A stretch of DNA of 64,000 nt from Mycolicibacterium fallax. Lineage in GTDB: Bacteria > Actinomycetota > Actinomycetes > Mycobacteriales > Mycobacteriaceae. Shown piece after piece: positions 48,208 to 59,960 of this stretch. The position numbers were made by a program, and so were the translations under genes. The stretch is from positions 1,612,001 to 1,676,000 of the forward strand of contig NZ_AP022603.1 of NCBI RefSeq assembly GCF_010726955.1, written 5' to 3'. Position 1 is the stretch's first letter. Every line of letters begins with the position of its first letter. A model generated the notes under the pieces. The model was not told the DNA's origin. It ran no database searches and saw only the letters and a program-made list of their open reading frames with translations.

Positions 48208-48312
48208 CTGTTCGGCGCCGGGCTACTCGGCGCCAGGCCACTCGACGCCGGGCTACTCGGCGCCAGGCCACTCGACGCCGGGCTACTCGGCGCCGGGCTA
48301 TTCGGCGCCGCA
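48208..48312. repeat. 15-bp tandem array over the gatB 3' end, about 7 copies
   Basis: Unit GGCYACTCGRCGCCR repeated head to tail from 48208 to 48312, alternating GGCTACTCGGCGCC and GGCCACTCGACGCC. The right-most copy contains the gatB stop. On the gatB strand most copies read GCC-GA(G/A)-TAG, so they repeat the last codons and stop of gatB. Likely variable in copy number. Confidence 0.88.
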
Positions 48313-49809
48313 GGCCGCGAGCACCAACTCGCGGACCCGGGCGGCGTCGGCCTGCCCCTTGGTGGCCTTCATGACCGCGCCGACGATGGCGCCCGCGGCC
48401 GCCACCTTGCCACCACGGATCTTCTCGGCGACATCGGGATTGGCCGCCAGCGCCTCGTCGACCGCGGACTGGATCAGCGAGTCGTCACGCACCAGCGCCA
48501 GGCCGCGCGCGGTCATCACCGCCTCCGGCTCACCCTCACCGGCCAGCACGCCCTCCACCACCTGGCGGGCGAGCTTGTTGGACAGTTTGCCGTCGGCGAT
48601 CAACGCGATGACCTCGGCCACCTGCCGCGCCGTGATGGCCAGATCGGCCGCCGCGACGCCGGCCTCGTTGGCCTTCTGGACCAGGAAGTTGCCCCACCAG
48701 GCGCGGGCCTGCTCGCTGGGTGCGCCCTCGGCGACCGTCTCGGCGACCAGCTCGACAACACCGTTGTTGACCAGGTCACGCATCACCTCGTCGGAAACAC
48801 CCCAGTCCTGCTGAATCCGCTGCCGGACCAGCCACGGCAACTCGGGGATGGTCTCGCGCAGCCGCTGCACCAACTCACGGCTGGGGGCCACCGGCTCCAG
48901 GTCCGGCTCGGGGAAATAGCGGTAGTCCTCGGCGGTCTCCTTGGCGCGTCCGGGGCTCGTGTAGCCGTCCTCGTGGAAGTGCCGGGTCTCCTGGAACACC
49001 TCGCCACCGGAGGTCAGCACGGCGGCCTGCCTGCGCATCTCGTAGGTGACCGCCACCTCGACGCTCTTGAGCGAGTTGACGTTCTTGGTCTCGGTGCGGG
49101 TGCCGAATTCGGTTGTCCCCTTGGGCATCAGCGAGACATTCGAGTCGCACCGCATCGAACCCTGGTCCATCCGGACATCGGAGACCCCCAGGGACCGCAG
49201 CACCTCACGCAGCGCGGTCACGTAGGCGCGGGCGATCTGCGGCGCGCGATCGCCGGCGCCGACGATCGGCTTCGTGACGATCTCGATCAGCGGCACCCCG
49301 GCGCGGTTGTAGTCCAGCAGGGATTCGGTCGCCCCGGCGATCCGGCCGGTCTCGCTGCCCAGGTGCAGCGACTTGCCGGTGTCCTCCTCCATGTGGGCGC
49401 GCTCGATGTCGACCCGCCAGGTGCTGCCGTCCTCCAGCGGCACGTCCAGGTAGCCGTTGATGGCGATCGGCTCGTCATACTGGCTGATCTGGTAGTTCTT
49501 CGGCATGTCCGGGTAGAAGTAGTTCTTCCGAGCGAACCGGCACCACTCGACGATCTCGCAGTTGAGCGCCAGGCCGATCCGGATGGCGGACTCCACCGCC
49601 GCGGCATTCAGGGTGGGCAGCGCGCCGGGCATCCCCAGACACGTCGGGCACACCTGGGTGTTGGGTTCGGCGCCGAAAGTGGTCGCGCAGCCGCAGAACA
49701 TCTTGGTGGCCGTCGACAGCTCGACGTGCACCTCCATGCCCATCACCGGGTCGTAGGTGGCGAGGACGTCGTCGTAGTCCAGCAGATCGGCAGTCGCGGC
49801 AGAACTCAT
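48298..49809 (-). CDS. gatB: Asp-tRNA(Asn)/Glu-tRNA(Gln) amidotransferase subunit B
   Basis: 503 residues. GatB cradle domain with [18 protein letters not shown] (about 24-41), [35 protein letters not shown], and a C-terminal YqeY-like tRNA-binding domain. With GatC and GatA it converts misacylated Asp-tRNA(Asn) or Glu-tRNA(Gln) to the amide forms. It lies downstream of gatA on the same strand but 348 bp away, with a VNTR in between where M. tuberculosis has pfkA. Confidence 0.96.
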   Translation of the reverse strand: MSSAATADLLDYDDVLATYDPVMGMEVHVELSTATKMFCGCATTFGAEPNTQVCPTCLGMPGALPTLNAAAVESAIRIGLALNCEIVEWCRFARKNYFYPDMPKNYQISQYDEPIAINGYLDVPLEDGSTWRVDIERAHMEEDTGKSLHLGSETGRIAGATESLLDYNRAGVPLIEIVTKPIVGAGDRAPQIARAYVTALREVLRSLGVSDVRMDQGSMRCDSNVSLMPKGTTEFGTRTETKNVNSLKSVEVAVTYEMRRQAAVLTSGGEVFQETRHFHEDGYTSPGRAKETAEDYRYFPEPDLEPVAPSRELVQRLRETIPELPWLVRQRIQQDWGVSDEVMRDLVNNGVVELVAETVAEGAPSEQARAWWGNFLVQKANEAGVAAADLAITARQVAEVIALIADGKLSNKLARQVVEGVLAGEGEPEAVMTARGLALVRDDSLIQSAVDEALAANPDVAEKIRGGKVAAAGAIVGAVMKATKGQADAARVRELVLAACGAE

Positions 49810-49873
49810 GCGTCGATCCTAATTCGGACCCTCCCGACCCCGGCCGAGGCCTCCGCTGCGCTACGGAGCGGCG

Positions 49874-50178
49874 CTACGGCTTCGTCACCGGGCCCACCCC
49901 ACCTGCCCGGCTCCTCCGCCTCCGCTGCGCTACGGCTTCGTCACCGGGCCACACCCGACTTGCCCGGCTCCTCCGCCTCCGCTGCGCTACGGCTTCGTCA
50001 CCGGGCCACACCCGACTTGCCCGGCTCCTCCGCCTCCGCTGCGCTACGGCTTCGTCACCGGGCCACACCCGACTTGCCCGGCTCCTCCGCCTCCGCTGCG
50101 CTACGGCTTCGTCACCGGGCCACACCCGACTTGCCCGGCTCCTCCGCCTCCGCTGCGCTACGGCTTCGTCACCGGGCC
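49874..50178. repeat. 57-bp tandem repeat (VNTR) between gatB and gatA
   Basis: The segment starting CTACGGCTTCGTCACCGGGC begins at 49874, 49930, 49987, 50044, 50101 and 50158, a period of 57 bp (56 for the first). The last copy is the 3' end of gatA itself (codons for GPVTKP and the stop), so the array is made of copies of the gatA end plus a spacer (ACCCGACTTGCCCGGCTCC). The stretch 49810-50157 holds no gene. Confidence 0.93.
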
Positions 50179-51645
50179 ACGCGCCGCCTCGTAGGCCGCC
50201 CCGACCCGGTACAGCCGATCATCGGCCATCGCGGGCGCCATGATCTGCAACCCGACCGGCAGGTTGTCGTCCGGCGCCAGGCCCGACGGCACCGACATGC
50301 CGCAGTGCCCCGCCAGGTTCAGCGGCAGCGTGCACAGGTCGAACAGGTACATGGCCAGCGGATCGTCGACCTTCTCGCCCAGCCGGAACGCGGTGGTCGG
50401 GGTGGCCGGCGAAACCAGCACGTCGACAGACTGGTAGGCGCGGTCGAGGTCGTCGGCGATCAGCGTGCGGACCTTCTGCGCCTGGTTGTAGTAGGCGTCG
50501 TAGTAGCCCGCCGACAGCGCGTAGGTGCCGATCATGATCCGGCGCTTGACCTCCGGACCGAAGCCGGCCGCGCGGGTCAGCGCCATCACCTCGTCGGCGC
50601 TGTGGGTGCCGTCGTCACCAACCCGCAGCCCGTACCGCATGGCGTCGAAGCGGGCCAGGTTCGAGGAAACCTCCGAGGGCAGGATCAGGTAGTAGGCCGC
50701 CAGCGCGTGGTCGAAGTGCGGGCAGTCCACCTCGGTGATCTCGGCGCCGAGCGCACGCAGCTGCTCGACGGCGGCGTTGAACGACTCCAGCACGCCCGGC
50801 TGATAGCCCTCGCCGCGGTGCAGCTGGGACACCACACCCACCCGCACCCCGCGCAGGTCCCCGGCGGCGCCGGCGCGAGCGGCACCGACCACGTCGGGCA
50901 CCGCGGCGTGCACCGAGGTCGAATCGCGCGGATCGTGACCGGCGATCACCTCGTGCAGCAGCGCGGTGTCCAGCACGGTGCGCGCGCACGGCCCGCCCTG
51001 GTCCAGCGACGACGCGCAGGCGATCAGGCCGTACCGGCTGACCGTGCCGTAGGTGGGCTTGACGCCGACGGTGGCCGTCAGCGCGGCGGGCTGCCGGATC
51101 GAGCCGCCGGTGTCGGTGCCGATCGCCAGCGGTGCCTGGTGCGCGGCCAGCGCCGCGGCGCTCCCGCCGCCGGAGCCGCCCGGCACCCGCTCGGTGTCCC
51201 ACGGGTTTCGGGTCGGGCCGTAGGCGGAGTTCTCCGTGGAACTACCCATGGCGAACTCGTCCATGTTGGTCTTGCCGAGGATCGGGATGCCGGCCGCGCG
51301 CAGCCGCGCGGTGACGGTGGCGTCGTACGGCGACATCCACCCCTCCAGGATCTTCGATCCGGCGGTGGTCGGCATGTCGGTCGTGGTGAACACGTCCTTG
51401 AGCGCCAGCGGCACCCCGGCCAGCGCCGAGGGCAGCGGCTTTCCGTCGGCAACCAGGGCGTCGACCTCGGCGGCCGCGGACAACGCCTGCTCGGCGCCGA
51501 CGTGCAGGAACGCGTGATAGGTGTCGTCGGTGGCGGCGATGCGGTCCAGGCACGCCTGGGTCGCCGCGACCGAGGAGATCTCCCCGGCGGCGATCCCGGT
51601 GGCCAGCGTGGCCGCGTCGAGCTGGGTCAGGTCGGTGCTGGTCAC
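50158..51645 (-). CDS. gatA: Asp-tRNA(Asn)/Glu-tRNA(Gln) amidotransferase subunit A
   Basis: 495 residues, amidase signature enzyme. Catalytic triad Lys in [11 protein letters not shown] (about 83), Ser in [13 protein letters not shown], and the [13 protein letters not shown] loop (about 155-168). It hydrolyses glutamine to supply ammonia to GatB. Overlaps gatC by ATGA. The last residues GPVTKP are encoded by the first unit of the VNTR, so the native C-terminus may have been altered when the array formed. Confidence 0.96.
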   Translation of the reverse strand: MTSTDLTQLDAATLATGIAAGEISSVAATQACLDRIAATDDTYHAFLHVGAEQALSAAAEVDALVADGKPLPSALAGVPLALKDVFTTTDMPTTAGSKILEGWMSPYDATVTARLRAAGIPILGKTNMDEFAMGSSTENSAYGPTRNPWDTERVPGGSGGGSAAALAAHQAPLAIGTDTGGSIRQPAALTATVGVKPTYGTVSRYGLIACASSLDQGGPCARTVLDTALLHEVIAGHDPRDSTSVHAAVPDVVGAARAGAAGDLRGVRVGVVSQLHRGEGYQPGVLESFNAAVEQLRALGAEITEVDCPHFDHALAAYYLILPSEVSSNLARFDAMRYGLRVGDDGTHSADEVMALTRAAGFGPEVKRRIMIGTYALSAGYYDAYYNQAQKVRTLIADDLDRAYQSVDVLVSPATPTTAFRLGEKVDDPLAMYLFDLCTLPLNLAGHCGMSVPSGLAPDDNLPVGLQIMAPAMADDRLYRVGAAYEAARGPVTKP

Positions 51646-51941
51646 TGGCTCTCTCCGAGAATCTGCGGCACGGCGAAGCGGCCCTCGGCCGCCCGCGGGG
51701 CCTGGTCAAGCGCCTGCTCCTGGGTGAGTCCGGGCAGCACGACGTCCGGGCGGGTGACGTTGACGTCGGTGAGCGGGTTGTCGGTCGCCACCACCCCGGT
51801 GACGTCGACGGATTGGATGCGGCCGACGTGATCGATGATCGCGTCGAGCTGGCCGGAGAAGCTGTCCAGCTCGGCGTCGGTCAGCGCCAGCCGGGCCAGC
51901 CGCGCCAGGTGGGCGACGTCGTCTCGAGAGATTTGTGACAC
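51642..51941 (-). CDS. gatC: Asp-tRNA(Asn)/Glu-tRNA(Gln) amidotransferase subunit C
   Basis: 99 residues from GTG 51941 ([19 protein letters not shown]), the usual length. The C-terminal [23 protein letters not shown] is typical and wraps around the GatA-GatB interface. First gene of the gat operon; divergent from the ACT-domain gene with 105 bp between. Confidence 0.94.
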   Translation of the reverse strand: MSQISRDDVAHLARLARLALTDAELDSFSGQLDAIIDHVGRIQSVDVTGVVATDNPLTDVNVTRPDVVLPGLTQEQALDQAPRAAEGRFAVPQILGESQ

Positions 51942-52046
51942 GGGATAAAAGCCTATCGTCCGACCTCGGGCGGCCACGGGTTGGTCCGCTCCGGGCGCGC
52001 GGCCTTCGCACTGCCGGGCGCCCGAGGCTGTGCAAAGCTGGAATTC

Positions 52047-52706
52047 GTGCCTTCGTATCTACTGCGCGTTCAACTCGCCGATCGCCCCGGCAGCCTCGGC
52101 TCCCTGGCGGTCGCCCTCGGGTCGGTCGGGGTCGACATCCTTTCCCTCGACGTCGTCGAGCGCGAAGTCGGCTACGCCGTCGACGACCTGGTGGTCGAAC
52201 TGCCCTCCGGCGGGATGCCGGACGCCGTGATCACCGCGGCCGAGGCACTCAGCGGCATCCGGGTGCAGAGCATCCGGCCGCACACCGGCCTGCTGGAGGC
52301 CAATCGCGAGCTGGAACTGATCGCCCACGTCGCGGCCGGCCAGGGCCGGGGCGCCAAGATGCAGATCCTGGTCGACGAGGCACCGCGGGTGCTGCGGGTG
52401 GCCTGGACCAGCATCGTCACCCAGACCGACGGACCGCTGCAGCGGGTGGCCGGCAGCGCGGCCGCCCCCGAGACGCTGTGCCAGACCGTGCCGTGGCTGC
52501 CGCTGGAGGCGGCCACCGCGCTCGACGGCACCGCCGACTGGGTTCCTCAGCTGTGGCGAGACCTGGACACCGCGCTGGCGGCCGCGCCGCTGGGCAGCTC
52601 GGACACCGCGCTGGTGCTCGGCCGGGTCGGCGGCCCGGAGTTTCTGCCCTCCGAGATCGCCCGGCTGGGCTACCTCAGCGGGATCGTCACCTCACTGCTG
52701 CGCTGA
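52047..52706 (+). CDS. ACT-domain protein (Rv3013-like)
   Basis: 219 residues from a GTG giving [24 protein letters not shown], a classic ACT-domain start (about 1-75), which binds amino acids. The rest has no catalytic motif I recognise; Rv3013 has the same length and place. Probably a small regulatory or amino-acid-sensing protein. A 25-bp hairpin follows. Confidence 0.85.
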   Translation: MPSYLLRVQLADRPGSLGSLAVALGSVGVDILSLDVVEREVGYAVDDLVVELPSGGMPDAVITAAEALSGIRVQSIRPHTGLLEANRELELIAHVAAGQGRGAKMQILVDEAPRVLRVAWTSIVTQTDGPLQRVAGSAAAPETLCQTVPWLPLEAATALDGTADWVPQLWRDLDTALAAAPLGSSDTALVLGRVGGPEFLPSEIARLGYLSGIVTSLLR

Positions 52707-52713
52707 CCGCCCG

Positions 52714-52767
52714 GCAAACCCAATCGCCGCGCCGGATCTGTCGATCCGGCGCGGCGATTGGGTTTGC
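52714..52767. terminator. bidirectional terminator, 25-bp perfect stem
   Basis: GCAAACCCAATCGCCGCGCC... at 52714-52738 pairs fully with 52743-52767 around a 4-nt loop. It lies between two converging genes (ACT protein and a membrane protein) with AAACCC/GGGTTT at the base, so it can serve both. Confidence 0.85.
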
Positions 52768-52772
52768 TCGGT

Positions 52773-53921
52773 TCAGCTGAACAGCACCGTCGGCGGCGAG
52801 GTGCTCACGTCGATCTTGCCGTAGACGTAGGCGTTGTCGGAGTCCGTCTTGGTGCCACCCCGGGTGCTCTGGTAGCTCACCGGGAACACCAGCGTCCCGG
52901 TGAACCGCACCTCGGTGGAGTAGCTGGACAGGCCCTCGATGGTCAGCGGCGACAGGTCCGGCATGCTCCAGGTGGCGGTGTTGTCGACGGCGTCGTAGGC
53001 GTACAGATCCTGCGGGCACCCGGTGGGCTTCAGCGCCGTGGACTGCACGCAGGTGGTCAGCGCCGAGCTCAGGGCGCTCTTGACGGCCTGCGCGCCGGTG
53101 TCGCTGAGCTCAAACTTGACGTCGGACATGCTCAAGCTGAAGTAGCTCAGCCCCTTGAGCAGGATCGGCTCGGAGCTGACCTGCAGGTTCTCGTTGGTGG
53201 TGCCCCAGTCCTGCCAGCCCGGGAAGACATACACCGTCTCCTTGCCGAACGGGCTGCCGAACAGCGTCAGCGTCTCGGCCGCCTTGTCGTTGCTGACGTA
53301 GGACGGCTTCTCGATCTTGACGGCCGCGGCGTCCAGCTTCCAGTCGCTGCCGGACTTCTTCATGGAGATGGTCTCGTCGGACACCTTGTCGCCGAACTTG
53401 GCCGACACGTGCACCCGCGACATCCCGTACGAGGAATCGTCGTTGAGGATCTTGATGTCGGTGATCGGCGAGTGCTCGATCTGCTGCTTCAGCACCTCGT
53501 CGGTGAGGAACTCCTTGTTGCCGGGCTCGTCGTTGCTGTAGGACAGCGCCTCGGCGGCGTCGCCGGCGGCCAGCGCCTCCAGGTAGCCGCGCATGGCGTC
53601 ACCCGCCGACCCGCCCTTGCCGCCGCCACCGGAGCTGACGACCACGGCAACCACGATGCCGAGCACCAGCAGCACCACCGCACCAATGGACAGCCCGATG
53701 ATCAGCGGCTTCTTGTTCGACTTCGGCGGGGTGGTGCCGAGCTCGCCCCACTGCTGCGGGTAGCCGCCCGACGCCGGTGCCTGCGCTGCTCCCGGGTAGG
53801 GCTGCCAGCTGGACTGCGGCGGCACCGGGGTGCCCCAGGAACCCGAACTCGGGTAATCGACGGGGCCGCCCGCACCGGACGGGTCTGGGCCGCCGGGCTG
53901 TCCTCCGGACCAGTTCGTCAA
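52773..53921 (-). CDS. Pro/Gly-rich single-pass membrane protein of unknown function
   Basis: About 382 residues. The start is taken as TTG 53921 after AGAGGTGGCGAA; GTG at 53936 or 53957 is possible. Cytoplasmic Gly/Pro/Ser-rich N-terminus (1-75), one membrane helix (about 84-106, PLIIGLSIGAVVLLVLGIVVAVVVS), then an extracellular domain with a DUF4878/SnoaL-like part (AMRGYLEALAAGDAAEALSY) and a C-terminal beta-rich part with two Cys. It lies between the ACT gene and ligA. I do not recognise a named protein. Confidence 0.8.
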   Translation of the reverse strand: MTNWSGGQPGGPDPSGAGGPVDYPSSGSWGTPVPPQSSWQPYPGAAQAPASGGYPQQWGELGTTPPKSNKKPLIIGLSIGAVVLLVLGIVVAVVVSSGGGGKGGSAGDAMRGYLEALAAGDAAEALSYSNDEPGNKEFLTDEVLKQQIEHSPITDIKILNDDSSYGMSRVHVSAKFGDKVSDETISMKKSGSDWKLDAAAVKIEKPSYVSNDKAAETLTLFGSPFGKETVYVFPGWQDWGTTNENLQVSSEPILLKGLSYFSLSMSDVKFELSDTGAQAVKSALSSALTTCVQSTALKPTGCPQDLYAYDAVDNTATWSMPDLSPLTIEGLSSYSTEVRFTGTLVFPVSYQSTRGGTKTDSDNAYVYGKIDVSTSPPTVLFS

Positions 53922-54041
53922 TTCGCCACCTCTAACGGTCGGCCGGCGGGGCACCATAACCCCCCGGCGAGCTTCACGATTGCTAGCAGTCTAAACAGGC
54001 CTCGGCTGCCCTCAGCACGCCAGTTTGGTGCGGGATCGGCG

Positions 54042-56449
<2,408 letters not shown>

Positions 56450-56896
56450 GTGCCGCACCCGATCATGTTCTCCGACGACGATCCGGGCCTGGCCGAGCTG
56501 CGCCGGATCGCCCTGGACCTGCCCGGCGCCTTCGAGAAGATCAGCCACGGCAGGCCGTCCTTCTGCGTCCCGACGATGTTCGCCATCTACGGCGGAAACA
56601 TCAAGGTGCCCACCGACGCGCAGCGCCGTTGGGCGGACTCCGCCACCACCCGGACCGGCATGATCACGGTCCCGCACTGCGTGCTGATGAAGGTCGACCC
56701 CGCCGAACGCCCCGCGCTGGAACAGGATTCGCGGTTCTTCCACCCCGCCTATGTGGGACCGTTCGGCTGGCTGGGCCTGAACTTCGACGCCGCTCCGGTG
56801 GACTGGACCGAGGTCGCCGAGCTCGTCGACGCGTCGTATCGGCTGACTGCGGCCAAGCGGCTGATCAAGCAGCTCGACGATCAATCCTCGACGTAG
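56450..56896 (+). CDS. MmcQ/YjbR-family DNA-binding-like protein
   Basis: 148 residues from a GTG giving PHPIMFSDDDPGLAELRRIALDLPGAFEKISHGRPSF..., the usual start; a GTG 9 bp earlier is possible. The family has a double-psi-like fold (also called CyaY-like) and unknown function, with conserved HGRPSFCVP, LMKVDPAERPALEQD and HPAYVGPFGWLGL. It converges on the ArsR gene with a 16-bp overlap. Confidence 0.87.
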   Translation: MPHPIMFSDDDPGLAELRRIALDLPGAFEKISHGRPSFCVPTMFAIYGGNIKVPTDAQRRWADSATTRTGMITVPHCVLMKVDPAERPALEQDSRFFHPAYVGPFGWLGLNFDAAPVDWTEVAELVDASYRLTAAKRLIKQLDDQSST

Positions 56897-57201
56897 TCGC
56901 GCAGCCGGTCGAGCCGCGCGTCCCAGCGCCGGGACAGCACCCTCAACTGGTCGGCGAGCCCGGTCAGCGATTCCGGGCGTACCGCCCAGATCCGCTCGCG
57001 ACCGCGCCTGGCGCTGGTCACCACCCCCGCCGCGCTCAGCACCTCCAGGTGCTTGGTGGCGGCCTGCCGGGTCGACGGCAGCATTCGGCTCAGCGCCGAG
57101 GTCGGGCTGGGTCCGTCTTCACAGAGCGCAATGACCATCCGCAGCCGGTTCGGGTCACCGAGCGCGCCGAACACCGGTGCGTCGGCGACGCTCAGGCCCA
57201 C
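56881..57201 (-). CDS. ArsR-family transcriptional regulator
   Basis: 106 residues. Winged helix: FGALGDPNRLRMVIALCEDG (about 9-28), recognition helix PSTRQAATKHLEVLSAAGVV, wing RRGRERIWAV. No metal-binding Cys seen, so it belongs to the non-metal group that is often paired with SRPBCC proteins. Its GTG start overlaps the SRPBCC stop by 10 bp, giving the order SRPBCC then ArsR. Two palindromes before the SRPBCC gene are likely its operators. Confidence 0.9.
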   Translation of the reverse strand: MGLSVADAPVFGALGDPNRLRMVIALCEDGPSPTSALSRMLPSTRQAATKHLEVLSAAGVVTSARRGRERIWAVRPESLTGLADQLRVLSRRWDARLDRLRDYVED

Positions 57202-57677
57202 GCCGGATCCGTGACGTAGCGACCCACCAGGTCCAGCTGGATGGTCCAGCCCCGGTCGTTGTCGGTCCAGGACGACCGGCGCGGCCCCGCAGGCAGCGCG
57301 TCGAAGCCCGACTCCATGACCGTCAGGCGCACCCCGTCGGCGGTCTCGGACAGGGTGAACTCGACCAGGGTGAACAGCTCGGCGAACTCGTTGCCGGGCA
57401 ATGGATTCCAGCGAAAGGCCAGCTGCTTCCGTGGCTGCACCGAGACGATCTGCAGCGGGAACGGGCCGTGCGGATGGGCGCACTGCTCGGCGGCCACCGC
57501 CTCGTCGATCAGGGTTCCGGTCATCTCGGCGTTGACGACCGATCCGGCGACGAAGGGGCCGTCGACCCGCACGCCGAACCAGCGGCCGAATTCGGTGGCA
57601 TCAGCGATGGCCCGCCAGACCCGGTCCAGCGGCGCGTGCAGCACGACGCTCTTTTCGATGCGATCAATGTTCGCCAT
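57192..57677 (-). CDS. SRPBCC/AHSA1-domain protein
   Basis: 161 residues. START-like fold with the AHSA1 pattern IEKSVVLHAPLDRVWRAIADATEFGRWFGVRV (about 7-38), FRWNPLP, and TLVEFTLSETADGVRLTVMESGFDALP. Binds hydrophobic ligands or acts as co-chaperone-like protein; actual ligand unknown. First gene of a two-gene unit with ArsR, strong AGGAGGTTGC before ATG lying inside one palindrome. Confidence 0.9.
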   Translation of the reverse strand: MANIDRIEKSVVLHAPLDRVWRAIADATEFGRWFGVRVDGPFVAGSVVNAEMTGTLIDEAVAAEQCAHPHGPFPLQIVSVQPRKQLAFRWNPLPGNEFAELFTLVEFTLSETADGVRLTVMESGFDALPAGPRRSSWTDNDRGWTIQLDLVGRYVTDPAWA

Positions 57678-57681
57678 AAAA

Positions 57682-57697
57682 GCAACCTCCTGGTTGC
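57682..57697 (-). promoter_or_regulatory. palindromic operator 1 before SRPBCC-ArsR
   Basis: GCAACCTCCTGGTTGC: arms GCAACC/GGTTGC around 4 nt. It covers the ribosome site of the SRPBCC gene, so a bound repressor would block initiation. A second copy lies 44 bp upstream. Confidence 0.65.
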
Positions 57698-57725
57698 CTG
57701 ATGCTAACCGTCGATTTCGCTATAG

Positions 57726-57741
57726 GCAATCTTTTGGTTGC
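57726..57741 (-). promoter_or_regulatory. palindromic operator 2 before SRPBCC-ArsR
   Basis: GCAATCTTTTGGTTGC: the same pattern as operator 1 with one mismatch in the left arm. It lies just before the end of the MetE-like gene and probably in the promoter of SRPBCC-ArsR. Confidence 0.6.
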
Positions 57742-57747
57742 GCATTT

Positions 57748-58758
57748 TCAGGCCGCGTCCGGGTCGGCGGCGATGCCGTCGGCCACCCGCTGGCACAGTT
57801 CGACCGCGGTCCGGGCCCAGTCCAGCCCGGCCTCGGCCAACCCGCAGGCCGGCGTCACCCCGATCTGCTCGGCCAGCACCGCGCGGGCGAACCCGAGACG
57901 GTCGGTCACCGCCGCCGCGGCCGCGGCGACCTGTTCGACCCCCGGGCGCGGGGTGACCGGCCGGCCCGGCAGCACACCGAGTTGCACGGTGCGCCCGGAT
58001 TCGATGAACTCCCCCACCCCGTCCAGGTCGGCGGCGTCGAGCACCGCGACGTCCACCGACACCGCATCGATCTGACTGCGCTGCAAGACATCCCAGGGAA
58101 TGTCGGGGGCACAGCAGTGCACCGAGAGCGGCGCCGCTATGCGTGCCGCGCAGCCGTCGAGCAGCTCCACCGCGACCGGACCGTCGATCGGATGCACCGC
58201 CGACAACGCGGTGACCCCGCCGAGCCGCCCGGCCAGCGCCGCGGGCAACGACGGTTCGTCGAGTTGCGCGACGACCGTCGTCTCCAACCGCCGGGCCACG
58301 TTCGCCAGATGCTCGGCGATCCCCTCGGCCAGCGAGGCGGCCAGGTCGCGCACCGCCCCCGGGTCGGTGATCGCCCGATGCCCGTTGGCCAGCTCCAACT
58401 GCGCGGCCAGGGTGACCGGCCCGGGCGCGGCGACCTTGACCGGGCGTCCGCTGCCGCGCAGGCCGGCGTTCTCCCACGCCTCCTCCAGCGCGTCGAGGTC
58501 CTCGCCGAGCAGGCTGATCGCCCGGCGGCTCACCGCGCCCGGGCGGGCGACCAGCCGGTAGCCGCGGGTGCTGGTGTCGATGGCGATGTCGACCAGCAGT
58601 GCCCCGGCCCGCCCGATCAGGTCCGCCCCCACCCCGCGGGCCGGCAACTCCGTCAGCGGGGTCAGGCTGTGCAGTTCACCGACGACGATCTCGGCGGCCT
58701 GCCGGGCGGAGGTTCCCGGCCAGGAGCCGATGCCGGTCGCGGTGGCGAAGATGCTCAC
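57748..58758 (-). CDS. MetE-like / uroporphyrinogen decarboxylase-fold protein (Rv3015c-like)
   Basis: 336 residues from a GTG giving SIFATATGIGSWPG (337 in Rv3015c as I recall). TIM-barrel of the cobalamin-independent methionine synthase type: VKVAAPGPVTLAAQL, VVAQLDEPSLP, and LSVHCCAPDIPWDVL with a His-Cys-Cys zinc-like pair, followed by GVTPACGLAE at the end (second Cys). It lacks the N-terminal half of MetE. Methyl transfer is possible, with unknown substrate. Confidence 0.88.
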   Translation of the reverse strand: MSIFATATGIGSWPGTSARQAAEIVVGELHSLTPLTELPARGVGADLIGRAGALLVDIAIDTSTRGYRLVARPGAVSRRAISLLGEDLDALEEAWENAGLRGSGRPVKVAAPGPVTLAAQLELANGHRAITDPGAVRDLAASLAEGIAEHLANVARRLETTVVAQLDEPSLPAALAGRLGGVTALSAVHPIDGPVAVELLDGCAARIAAPLSVHCCAPDIPWDVLQRSQIDAVSVDVAVLDAADLDGVGEFIESGRTVQLGVLPGRPVTPRPGVEQVAAAAAAVTDRLGFARAVLAEQIGVTPACGLAEAGLDWARTAVELCQRVADGIAADPDAA

Positions 58759-58884
58759 CGGACCACCGTATGGGATCACCGCGGCCCGGCGAAAACAACC
58801 GCGGCGCGGGTCCCGGCACGGCAGCGCTGATGTCCGGATTCGTGCGGACACCGGCCGGCAGCTACGCCACGCCGGGGCGCGATC

Positions 58885-59958
58885 TCAGCGCGCGGCGCTG
58901 ATCGTCGCGCTGGCCAGCACCTCGTCGCCGTCGGGATCGGGGCGGTAGAACACCACGGTCTGGCCGGTGGCCACCCCGCGCAGCGGGGAGCTCAGCCGCA
59001 CCCGCAGATCGCCGTCGACGAACTCGGCGACCGCGTCGGCGATGCCGCCGTGCGCCCGCACCTGAGCCTGTCCCTGCACCGGGCCGGCCAGCGGGCTGCC
59101 CGAGGTGAAAATCGGGTCCCGGCCGGTCAATTCGGTGACCTCCAGATCCTCCAGCCGCCCGACCTGCACCGTCGCGGTGGCCGCGTCGATGCCGGTGACG
59201 TAGCGGGGCTGACCGTCCGGGCCGGGCCCGGCAATGCCCAGGCCCTTGCGTTGCCCGATGGTGAAGCCGTGCACCCCGTCGTGCTCGGCGAGCACGGTGC
59301 CCGCGGCGTCGACGACGCTGCCGCGGCGCACCCCGATCCGCGCGCCCAGGAACGCCTGGGTGTCCCCGGACGGGATGAAGCAGATGTCGTGACTGTCGGG
59401 CTTGCCCGCGGTGATCAGACCGCGCTCGGCGGCCTCGGCGCGGATCGCCGACTTCGGGGTGTCGCCGATCGGGAACAGTGCGCGGCGCAGCTGTCCGGCG
59501 GTCAGCACCGCCAGCACGTAGGACTGGTCCTTGTCGGGGTCCACGGCGCGGCGCAGCCTGCCGCCGGCGAGCCGGGCGTAGTGGCCGGTGGCCAGCGCGT
59601 CGAAGCCCAGCGCCAGCGCGCGGGCGGCCATGGCGGAGAACTTGATTCGCTCATTGCACCGCACGCAGGGGTTCGGCGTTTCCCCGCGGGCGTACGCGTC
59701 GACGAAGTCGTCGATCACCTCGGCCTTGAACTGATCGGCGAAATCCCAGACGTAGAAGGGGATTCCGAGCACGTCGGCGACCCGTCGGGCATCACCGGCG
59801 TCCTCCCTGGAGCAGCAGCCGCGCGACCCGGTCCGCAGCGTGCCCGGCGCGCTGGACAGCGCCAGATGCACCCCGACCACGTCGTGGCCGGCATCGACCA
59901 TTCGGGCGGCGGCGACCGACGAGTCCACCCCACCGCTCATCGCAACCAGTACCCGCAT
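58885..59958 (-). CDS. mnmA: tRNA 2-thiouridylase MnmA
   Basis: 357 residues. PP-loop ATP pyrophosphatase: [13 protein letters not shown] (about 4-16), [15 protein letters not shown], catalytic Cys in [12 protein letters not shown] (about 96-107) and ICFIPSGD, and the GHYARL loop. It 2-thiolates U34 of Lys, Glu and Gln tRNAs with sulphur from IscS, whose gene is directly upstream (2 bp). The C-terminal part has the usual beta-barrel. Confidence 0.95.
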   Translation of the reverse strand: MRVLVAMSGGVDSSVAAARMVDAGHDVVGVHLALSSAPGTLRTGSRGCCSREDAGDARRVADVLGIPFYVWDFADQFKAEVIDDFVDAYARGETPNPCVRCNERIKFSAMAARALALGFDALATGHYARLAGGRLRRAVDPDKDQSYVLAVLTAGQLRRALFPIGDTPKSAIRAEAAERGLITAGKPDSHDICFIPSGDTQAFLGARIGVRRGSVVDAAGTVLAEHDGVHGFTIGQRKGLGIAGPGPDGQPRYVTGIDAATATVQVGRLEDLEVTELTGRDPIFTSGSPLAGPVQGQAQVRAHGGIADAVAEFVDGDLRVRLSSPLRGVATGQTVVFYRPDPDGDEVLASATISAAR

Positions 59959-59960
59959 GC

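Noticed and set aside
49810..50157. A decayed pfkA hidden between gatB and gatA
   Set aside because: All frames there are repeat-derived; no phosphofructokinase motif (such as GGDGS) is visible.
49857..50181. Tandem repeats considered as a CRISPR array
   Set aside because: Units are directly adjacent and identical over their whole length, without unique spacers, and no cas genes are near; it is a VNTR.
48973..51831. Long plus-strand open frame opposite gatB and gatA
   Set aside because: Antisense to clear gat genes and runs through the VNTR; no recognisable domain.
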